Source of the DNA: Flammeovirgaceae bacterium UBA4659
GTDB lineage: Bacteria; Bacteroidota; Bacteroidia; Cytophagales; Cyclobacteriaceae
Direction of reading: 5' to 3'
NCBI GenBank assembly: GCA_002405445.1
Contig: DHLV01000164.1
Location: 1 to 7,143, forward strand
Length of the DNA stretch: 7,143 nucleotides
The position numbers were made by a program, and so were the translations under genes. This document shows, one piece after another, positions 1 to 4,561 of this stretch (the first letter of the stretch is position 1; each line of letters starts with the position of its first letter). The notes below the pieces were generated by a model. That model made no database searches. It saw only the letters and a program-made list of their open reading frames with translations, and had not been told where the DNA came from.

Positions 1-473
1 TACTTGTTGGATGCGTACACACTCCAAGCCAAAGGAGAGTTTGGCTCAAACAAAATTCCTTTTTCTGCCAGACTGCTGCTTTTGCTGCCCAGCAGCATGC
101 CCTTTATGGGGCTCTTGCCAATTTCATTGCCATAGATGCTTGAGAGCATCGCTGCCGCTTCACCCGACTTGGGCTTGTCTTCGACTATTTTTTTCAAGAA
201 TTTTTTTGCATCGCTGATGTATTCGTCAAACAGATCATCATTGGGCATAGCCATGCTGCCGTTGAGCAATGAGAAGTAAGCGTAGGCGAGATCCATCTGC
301 TTGGCTGGATCGTTGGGCCTTGCCGTTAATTCTTTGGCAGCAAGGTCAACTGCTTTTTTCCATGTTTCTGCAGAGCGATTCAGGTAAGCTTGATACATCA
401 GTTCTTGGGTGCTTTGTGCCAATAAGCTGCCATAGATGAACATTGCGAGGAGAAAGGGGATTGTTGTTTTCAT
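1..473 (-). CDS. Exported TPR-like protein, 3' end outside the window
   Basis: The frame is open from the ATG at 473 to the left edge, giving 157 visible residues with no stop, so the C-terminus is missing. Residues 1-20 (MKTTIPFLLAMFIYGSLLAQ) form a typical Sec signal peptide with an 'AQ' cleavage site, so the protein is probably periplasmic. The mature part is helical and alternates small and large residues as tetratricopeptide repeats do, for example around residues 37-67 (WKKAVDLAAKEL, then DLAYAYFSLLNG) and again near the end (AEKGILFEPNSPLAW). The TPR assignment is from pattern only. I do not recognise a specific function. The gene starts 43 bases after the regulator gene stop on the same strand and may be co-transcribed with it. 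It also has its own palindromic element just ahead of the start codon. No Shine-Dalgarno sequence is visible, which is normal for Bacteroidota. Confidence 0.8.
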   Translation of the reverse strand, partial: MKTTIPFLLAMFIYGSLLAQSTQELMYQAYLNRSAETWKKAVDLAAKELTARPNDPAKQMDLAYAYFSLLNGSMAMPNDDLFDEYISDAKKFLKKIVEDKPKSGEAAAMLSSIYGNEIGKSPIKGMLLGSKSSSLAEKGILFEPNSPLAWSVYASNK

Positions 474-476
474 ATT

Positions 477-500
477 TATAAACAGGTTTATATTATAAAC
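477..500. promoter_or_regulatory. Putative operator: three TATAAAC half-sites before the TPR-like gene
   Basis: GTTTATA (486-492), one base, TATAAAC (494-500) is a perfect 7-1-7 palindrome. A third half-site, TATAAAC (477-483), lies two bases away and forms a second inverted repeat with 486-492. The 15-bp core differs by one base from the element at 1399-1413. It sits between the regulator stop and the start of the TPR-like gene, and the third half-site ends 4 bases from the ATG. On the minus strand TAGTTTAT (502-495) could be a -7 element overlapping the palindrome, but no good -33 box is visible. Binding by the neighbouring winged-helix regulator is inferred. Confidence 0.5.
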
Positions 501-516
501 TAAATACTTAAAAAAA

Positions 517-801
517 TTATGTCTTTAAATAACCTTTCAACGAATTCACGTAGTCTTCAAAGGCCTTGATTCCTTTTTTTGTGATTCGGCAGGTGGTGAG
601 CGGCTTTTTTCCGTTGAACGACTTTTCGATGCTGATGTAACCTGCTTCCGAAAGTTTATCGAGCTGCACGCTGAGGTTGCCAGCCGTTGATTTTGTTTTC
701 TCTTTTAAGAATGTAAAATCGGCAGCATCTAAACTGATCAGCAGCGACATAACTGCCAGCCGTAGCTGCGAATGAAGCAAGGGGTCTAAATCCTTAAACA
801 T
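517..801 (-). CDS. Small winged-helix (MarR/ArsR-like) transcriptional regulator
   Basis: This 94-residue protein is almost entirely one winged-helix DNA-binding domain of the kind grouped as HTH_34 (PF13601), related to MarR and ArsR regulators. The opening LDPLLHSQLRLAVMSLL (residues 5-21) is the usual first helix, FTFLKEKTKSTAGNLSVQLDKL (30-51) covers helix-turn-helix and recognition helix, and YISIEKSFNGKKPLTTCRIT (55-74) is the beta wing, followed by a C-terminal helix. There is no sensor domain and no metal-binding cysteine cluster (the only Cys is in the wing), so the signal it responds to is not evident. The start codon overlaps the end of the membrane-protein gene by 8 bases (ATGTTTAA), which favours coupled translation. 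I infer that it represses its own operon and the TPR-like gene through the two palindromes at 486-500 and 1399-1413. Confidence 0.9.
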   Translation of the reverse strand: MFKDLDPLLHSQLRLAVMSLLISLDAADFTFLKEKTKSTAGNLSVQLDKLSEAGYISIEKSFNGKKPLTTCRITKKGIKAFEDYVNSLKGYLKT

Positions 802-1369
802 CTTTCTGCGATCTTAACAGATAACCGGGTATTAAATAGCCACAACCTATGCCGGCTGCTGCAAATAGTAATTGCGTCTGGTGATCAAAAAAGAACGAAG
901 CAATGCCACACCCGAAAATCACTACAGCACCAACGCACAACGGTTTGAATTTAATGAGGTATCCGGAGGTGAACGTGAACAAAGCACCCACCATTAAAAT
1001 CAGCGGATTAATGTGGTAGTTGACAAATTGACCCAAGAAGGGTATCGTCATGGCGAATGCGCCAAAGCACGCCCACATTACGGCATTCACTTTTTCTAAG
1101 TGTGTGGTAGATTGATTTGCACGGGCCCTTTTTGCTCCAAAATAATAGGTGTACAACCAAGCGGGCAATACCGCAATCCAAACAATGTACGGTGCCTCAA
1201 AATTTAGTTGCAAGAGTGTGTACACTGCCAGGTTGCAACCAACAATTACCCACCCCCAAAAAAGAAAGTAGAATGAGTTGTCGCGCAAGTTACCCTTTGC
1301 CTGGTTGATCATGCTGGCGATCAAGTCGAGGCTTTGCTGTGGGCTCAGCGTGTCGTTTTCGGTTTTCAT
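794..1369 (-). CDS. Six-segment integral membrane protein of unknown function
   Basis: The protein has 191 residues. A soluble, amphipathic N-terminus (residues 1-31, including LSPQQSLDLIASMINQAKG) leads into about six hydrophobic segments: roughly 33-53, 60-78, 95-116, 121-139, 143-161 and 166-185, with a short charged tail. It has no enzymatic motif that I recognise. Similar proteins with a 'SLxLIxxMIxxAK' start and a following 'FxFLxWGW' segment are, from memory, common beside small winged-helix regulators in Bacteroidota, but are uncharacterised. The gene is the first of the minus-strand unit, and a consensus promoter lies directly ahead of it. The 3' end overlaps the regulator start, so membrane protein and regulator are almost certainly made together. 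A role in sensing or modulating the regulator is possible, but nothing in the sequence shows it. Confidence 0.85.
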   Translation of the reverse strand: MKTENDTLSPQQSLDLIASMINQAKGNLRDNSFYFLFWGWVIVGCNLAVYTLLQLNFEAPYIVWIAVLPAWLYTYYFGAKRARANQSTTHLEKVNAVMWACFGAFAMTIPFLGQFVNYHINPLILMVGALFTFTSGYLIKFKPLCVGAVVIFGCGIASFFFDHQTQLLFAAAGIGCGYLIPGYLLRSQKDV

Positions 1370-1385
1370 ATCCCTGTTAACGCAA

Positions 1386-1417
1386 CAAATGTAAAGTAGT
1401 TTATGTTATAAACCAAA
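1386..1417 (-). promoter_or_regulatory. Bacteroidota-type promoter for the membrane protein-regulator operon
   Basis: Read on the minus strand, TTTG (1417-1414), a 20-base spacer and TACATTTG (1393-1386) match the Bacteroidota sigma consensus (TTTG, 19-21 bases, TAnnTTTG) at every specified position. Transcription would start near 1380, leaving a leader of about 10 bases before the ATG at 1369. The spacer contains the palindrome at 1399-1413, so a protein bound there would block RNA polymerase. Confidence 0.65.
1399..1413. promoter_or_regulatory. Putative operator palindrome in the promoter spacer
   Basis: GTTTATG, one base, TATAAAC is a 7-1-7 inverted repeat with one mismatch. It equals the 486-500 element at 14 of 15 positions. 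It begins immediately after the -33 box of the minus-strand promoter and ends 5 bases before the -7 box. It also lies just behind the putative plus-strand promoter of the amidohydrolase gene. The likely ligand is the winged-helix regulator encoded in the same operon (inference). Confidence 0.55.
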
Positions 1418-1418
1418 A

Positions 1419-1450
1419 TTGTCAAAAATATTTTCCGCCCACAATTTTTG
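1419..1450 (+). promoter_or_regulatory. Putative promoter of the amidohydrolase-ribE unit
   Basis: TTG (1419-1421), 21 bases and AATTTTTG (1443-1450) resemble the Bacteroidota promoter, with one mismatch in the first base of the -7 box. The predicted start of transcription near 1456 lies after the upstream TTG codon at 1453, which argues that this TTG is not a translation start. Its -33 box abuts that of the divergent minus-strand promoter (1414-1417). Confidence 0.4.
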
Positions 1451-1536
1451 GCTTGAATTCCTTGTTTGGCCGCCCTATCTTTCAAAAAACATTCACCTCG
1501 TCCTTACCTAAACCTATGTTCACCAAAAAACTAACC

Positions 1537-3174
1537 ATGAAAAAGCTGCTCGCGATGTTGTTTTGCTGTCAATTGGTTTTGTCATCCTTTGCGCAATCCA
1601 AGTTGGACAAATTGAAAGCTGAGGTGGCCAAAGAAGTGGAAGCGAATGCTACGTTGGGCCAACAAATCAACGATATGCTCTTCAGTTTTTCTGAACTTGG
1701 CTTTCAAGAAGTGGAAACTTTCACTTACCTCACCAACTTGTTGGAGAAAAACGGTTTCAAAATCGAAAAAGGTATTGCTGGTGTGCCCACCGCCTGGACG
1801 GCTACGTGGGGCTCGGGCAAGCCTGTTATTGCGTTGGGTTCGGATGTCGATTGCATACCGAAAGCATCTCAAAAGCCAGGAGTGGCGTATCACGATCCCA
1901 TTGTGGAAGGTGCGCCCGGCCACGGAGAAGGTCATAATTCAGGGCAAGCACTCAACATCATCTCAGCTTTGGCCATCAAAAAGATAATGGAACGCGAAAA
2001 GATTTCGGGCACGCTGATGCTTTGGCCGGGTATCGCTGAAGAGTTGGTGGCCACCAAAGCCTTCTATGTTCGTGCCGGATATTTCAAAGATGTAGATGCG
2101 TGCATTTTCACCCACGTAGGAGATAATCTTGAGACTTCATATGGCGATAACGGTTACAACGGTGTGATTTCAGTAAGGTTCAATTTTGAGGGCCAAGCAG
2201 CCCATGCTGCTGGTGCGCCTTGGCGGGGAAGAAGCGCCTTAGATGCGGTGGAGTTGATGAACATTGGCTGGAACTTTAGGCGTGAACATTTAGAGCTTAC
2301 GCAACGCTCACATTACGTTATTCCAGATGGCGGAGATCAGCCAAACGTGGTTCCCTCTAAAGCTTCGGTGTGGTATTACTTTCGTGAAAGGACGTACCCT
2401 GCAATCAAAGCTTTATTCGATAAAGGCGTAAAGACAGCAGAGGGCGCTGCTCTGATGACGGACACCAAATTCACCTACGAAATTTTGGGATCGGCATGGC
2501 CCGGTCATTTCAATAAGCCCTTGGCCGAAGCTGCCTACTACAATATCAAAAAAGTGGGGCTGCCTACTTGGTCGGCCGAAGATCAACTATTGGCAAAGGC
2601 TACACAAATAGAAATGAAGTCGCCAAAGATCAGCGGGCTTGCCACAAAACTTGACACGATGGGCTTACCCAACTCTGTGGGCGTGGTGAATGTGATGGGC
2701 CGCCAAATGATGACGATGGGTGGTGGGTCAGATGACATTGCAGATATCTCATGGACGGTACCTACCATTGTATTGAATTATCCTTCCAATATTCCGGGCT
2801 TGCCGGGCCATCATTGGAGCAACGCCATCAGCATGGCCACACCTATTGCGCATAAAGGTATTGTGAGTGGCGCCAAGGCCGAAGCCATGACGATTTTAGA
2901 TTTGCTGTACAAACCTGAGCTGCTTACGAAAGCGTGGGATTACTATAAGACTGAACAGACGAAAGAAATTCAGTACACGCCACTGGTAGGGGAGAAAGAC
3001 AATCCTGCCATTCACCTCAACCAAAAGATCATGACTGAATTTGCACCTAAGTTAAAGCCGAGCTATTACGACCCCAACAAGTTCAAAACCTACCTCAACC
3101 AGCTCGGCATTTCGTACCCCACCGTGCGGCCCGATCAAAAGGAAGCAGTTCAAAAACTTGAGGCAAAAAAGTAG
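1537..3174 (+). CDS. Exported M20D/AbgB-like metallo-amidohydrolase
   Basis: The gene encodes a zinc-type amidohydrolase of the M20 peptidase clan, closest in motifs to AbgB, the p-aminobenzoyl-glutamate hydrolase subunit. From the ATG at 1537 it has 545 residues. Residues 1-20 (MKKLLAMLFCCQLVLSSFAQ) are a signal peptide, so it acts in the periplasm or outside, unlike E. coli AbgB. Metal and catalytic motifs appear in family order: GSDVD (101-105), GHGEGH (128-133), AEE (167-169, catalytic and ligand Glu), FTH (191-193), and GHH (424-426) near the end. The dimerisation/lid domain starts near 209 (FNFEGQAAH), and PNVVP (269-273) and GGSDDIADISW (396-406) are AbgB-like signatures. An in-frame ATG at 1516 and a TTG at 1453 are also open. 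I prefer 1537 because it begins the signal peptide directly, though 1516 is also possible. The substrate is not evident: an N-acyl amino acid or aminoacyl amide is likely. ribE follows after 4 bases. Confidence 0.9.
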   Translation: MKKLLAMLFCCQLVLSSFAQSKLDKLKAEVAKEVEANATLGQQINDMLFSFSELGFQEVETFTYLTNLLEKNGFKIEKGIAGVPTAWTATWGSGKPVIALGSDVDCIPKASQKPGVAYHDPIVEGAPGHGEGHNSGQALNIISALAIKKIMEREKISGTLMLWPGIAEELVATKAFYVRAGYFKDVDACIFTHVGDNLETSYGDNGYNGVISVRFNFEGQAAHAAGAPWRGRSALDAVELMNIGWNFRREHLELTQRSHYVIPDGGDQPNVVPSKASVWYYFRERTYPAIKALFDKGVKTAEGAALMTDTKFTYEILGSAWPGHFNKPLAEAAYYNIKKVGLPTWSAEDQLLAKATQIEMKSPKISGLATKLDTMGLPNSVGVVNVMGRQMMTMGGGSDDIADISWTVPTIVLNYPSNIPGLPGHHWSNAISMATPIAHKGIVSGAKAEAMTILDLLYKPELLTKAWDYYKTEQTKEIQYTPLVGEKDNPAIHLNQKIMTEFAPKLKPSYYDPNKFKTYLNQLGISYPTVRPDQKEAVQKLEAKK

Positions 3175-3178
3175 GGTA

Positions 3179-3766
3179 ATGTTCACCGGAATCATTGAGT
3201 CGCTGGCCACGGTAGCGCAGATCGAGCAGGAGGGAACCAATCATCATTTTTGCTTCTCTGCCGACTTGGGTCCCGAATTAAAAGTGGATCAAAGTGTCTC
3301 TCATAACGGTGTATGCCTCACCGTGACAAAAGCAAACGGAGAAAGGTACTGGGTAACGGCCGTCAAAGAAACCCTAGCCAAGTCGAACCTGGGCGCGCTG
3401 CAGGTGGGCGATGTGGTGAACGTTGAGCGGTGCATGCTCAACAACGGCCGTTTTGACGGGCATATCGTACAAGGCCATGTCGACCAGGTGGGGGTTTGTA
3501 AGTCGGTATCTGATCTGAATGGAAGCTGGCTCTTTCGGTTTGAGTATGACCCTGAGGTGGGTAATGTTACGGTAGAAAAAGGATCAATCGCGATTAATGG
3601 AGTGAGTTTGACGTGTTTCGATTCTGCTGCCAACGGTTTTTCGGTTGCCATCATCCCGTACACGTTTCAGCACACCAATTTTCATCGGCTGCGTGCAGGC
3701 GATCGTGTAAACCTCGAATTTGACATCATCGGAAAGTATGTCAAAAAATGGCTGCGAATTAACTAG
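3179..3766 (+). CDS. ribE: Riboflavin synthase, alpha subunit
   Basis: This enzyme dismutates two molecules of 6,7-dimethyl-8-ribityllumazine into riboflavin and the pyrimidinedione precursor, the last step of riboflavin synthesis, in the cytoplasm. The 195 residues are of normal length and form the two tandem lumazine-binding barrels. The first barrel starts with the canonical MFTGIIE (1-7) and has SVSHNGVCLTV (39-49). The second starts at GRFDGHIVQGHVD (90-102) and has KGSIAINGVSLTC (134-146), IPYTFQHTN (159-167) and NLEFDIIGKYV (178-188). The start at 3179 is fixed by the invariant MFTGIIE; an upstream in-frame TTG at 3158 lies inside the previous gene and is not credible. The 4-base gap from the amidohydrolase stop implies co-transcription. 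No FMN riboswitch is visible upstream. The other rib genes are not in the window, as is usual for scattered rib genes in Bacteroidota. Confidence 0.96.
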   Translation: MFTGIIESLATVAQIEQEGTNHHFCFSADLGPELKVDQSVSHNGVCLTVTKANGERYWVTAVKETLAKSNLGALQVGDVVNVERCMLNNGRFDGHIVQGHVDQVGVCKSVSDLNGSWLFRFEYDPEVGNVTVEKGSIAINGVSLTCFDSAANGFSVAIIPYTFQHTNFHRLRAGDRVNLEFDIIGKYVKKWLRIN

Positions 3767-3772
3767 CGTTGT

Positions 3773-3801
3773 ACTGCCCGATTCTTCCCTTATAGGGCAG
3801 T
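3773..3801. terminator. Weak stem-loop between convergent ribE and PAP2 genes
   Basis: ACTGCCC (3773-3779) pairs with GGGCAGT (3795-3801) in a 7-bp stem around a 15-base loop. A competing small hairpin, CCCT (3787-3790) with AGGG (3794-3797), uses part of the same arm. There is no T-tract on either side, so a role as an intrinsic terminator is uncertain. The position, between two convergent stop codons 42 bases apart, is what suggests it. Confidence 0.3.
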
Positions 3802-3808
3802 CTGGCAA

Positions 3809-4384
3809 TTATAAATTCTGTTGTTTAACATGGGTCAGGCGTTGCACGATCCTCCATATTCCCCACCCGCAAAAGCTACCTACCAGTGCACCAACGATGA
3901 CGTCACCCGGGTAATGTACCCCCAGGTAAATCCGAGTGTAGGTCATGATGGAAGCCCACATGAAGATCAAGCCGATCCATCGAACCTGACTTCTCAGGCT
4001 GAGCCATAGAAAAGTTGCCACGCCAAACGTAGTTGCCGCATGCCCGGATGCAAAGCCATACAAGCCACCGCGGTAATGGTTTACCAAATGAACCATGCCT
4101 TCCAGTGCAGGTTCATGAGATGGCCGCAGTCTGGCAAAAAAGGGTTTCATAAAGGAAGTCATGATTTGGTCAGAAATGAGGATGGCAATTGCCACACCGA
4201 GCAGCGTCCACCAAGCGTTGCTTTTCGTCTTTTTAAACGATATGAAAATCAGGTACAGGTAGAGTGGTAGCCAAAAAATTTCTTTTGTCATGTAGAACAT
4301 AGGTTGATCTAGCCAACCGGCATGAAGACCGTTTAGAAAAAGGAAGATATCGGTGTCCAGTTGCTTGAGCGTGTCGATGATCAT
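3809..4384 (-). CDS. PAP2-family membrane lipid phosphatase
   Basis: The 191-residue protein belongs to the PAP2 (type 2 phosphatidic acid phosphatase) family, membrane enzymes that remove phosphate from lipid phosphates or pyrophosphates. The three active-site blocks are present in order: KPFFARLRP (80-88, the KxxxxxxRP block), FASGH (111-115, with the His that assists catalysis) and YTRIYLGVHYPGD (149-161, containing the nucleophilic His157 and Asp161). The second block reads ASGH where PSGH is usual. Hydrophobic segments lie at about 36-50, 59-74, 117-132, 136-148 and 159-180. The N-terminus (IIDTLKQLDTDIFLFLNG) is typical of Bacteroidota members, which supports the ATG at 4384; a GTG at 4399 is also in frame. 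Candidate substrates are undecaprenyl pyrophosphate, phosphatidylglycerol phosphate or lipid A; the sequence does not decide. It stands alone, convergent with ribE and divergent from the flavoprotein gene. Confidence 0.93.
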   Translation of the reverse strand: MIIDTLKQLDTDIFLFLNGLHAGWLDQPMFYMTKEIFWLPLYLYLIFISFKKTKSNAWWTLLGVAIAILISDQIMTSFMKPFFARLRPSHEPALEGMVHLVNHYRGGLYGFASGHAATTFGVATFLWLSLRSQVRWIGLIFMWASIMTYTRIYLGVHYPGDVIVGALVGSFCGWGIWRIVQRLTHVKQQNL

Positions 4385-4482
4385 TTTGCAATTTTCCACC
4401 GGTTAATGATGAGGCGCCTCAATTGTTTCTTCGGCATATTGGGTTGAATTTTTTATTTACGTCAAGCCAGACAACCATAATT

Positions 4483-4495
4483 TTTTTGTCAAAAA
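4483..4495. repeat. Short AT-rich palindrome in the PAP2/flavoprotein intergenic region
   Basis: TTTTTG, one base, CAAAAA is a perfect 6-1-6 inverted repeat. It lies in the 177-base gap (4385-4561) between the divergent PAP2 and flavoprotein genes. Its right part, TTGTCAAAAAT (4486-4496), recurs exactly at 1419-1429 in the amidohydrolase promoter region. It may be an operator or simply AT-rich upstream sequence. Confidence 0.25.
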
Positions 4496-4530
4496 TGGGT
4501 CGTATGAACCCGCCAAAGTTAATTTTTATT

Positions 4531-4538
4531 TAGATTTG
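4531..4538 (+). promoter_or_regulatory. Possible -7 element for the flavoprotein gene
   Basis: TAGATTTG matches the Bacteroidota -7 consensus TAnnTTTG and would place a start of transcription near 4544, about 18 bases before the ATG at 4562. No TTTG or TTG is found at the expected 19-21 bases upstream, so the call is weak. On the opposite strand TAACTTTG (4521-4514) is another -7 match that could serve the PAP2 gene, again without a good -33 box. Confidence 0.3.
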
Positions 4539-4561
4539 TTTCTGTCTATAAACTGTTTCAC

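Noticed and set aside
11..217. Plus-strand open frame of 68 codons
   Set aside because: It lies entirely opposite the TPR-like gene, has a cysteine-rich composition typical of a shadow frame, and has no start context.
1453..1536. N-terminal extension of the amidohydrolase from a TTG at 1453
   Set aside because: The extension precedes a clean signal peptide, starts at or before the predicted transcription start and lacks any conserved character.
1582..1935. Minus-strand open frame of 117 codons inside the amidohydrolase gene
   Set aside because: It is antisense to a region holding the GHGEGH metal motif of a well-supported gene, and its translation resembles no family I know.
3158..3178. Upstream TTG start for ribE
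   Set aside because: It overlaps the amidohydrolase 3' end and would displace the invariant MFTGIIE N-terminus.
3175..3178. Search for an FMN riboswitch ahead of ribE
   Set aside because: There are only four bases between the genes and no RFN-like sequence was seen upstream of the unit.
3301..3663. Minus-strand open frame of 120 codons inside ribE
   Set aside because: It is fully antisense to conserved riboflavin synthase motifs and is a shadow frame.
3821..4270. Two plus-strand open frames (3821-4009 and 4040-4270)
   Set aside because: Both are antisense to the PAP2 active-site blocks and show no domain-like sequence.
4538..4553. A GTTT...TATAAAC sequence ahead of the flavoprotein gene that resembles the regulator palindrome
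   Set aside because: Only one half-site is intact and the spacing between GTTT and AAAC is one base longer than in the other two elements; probably chance in AT-rich sequence.
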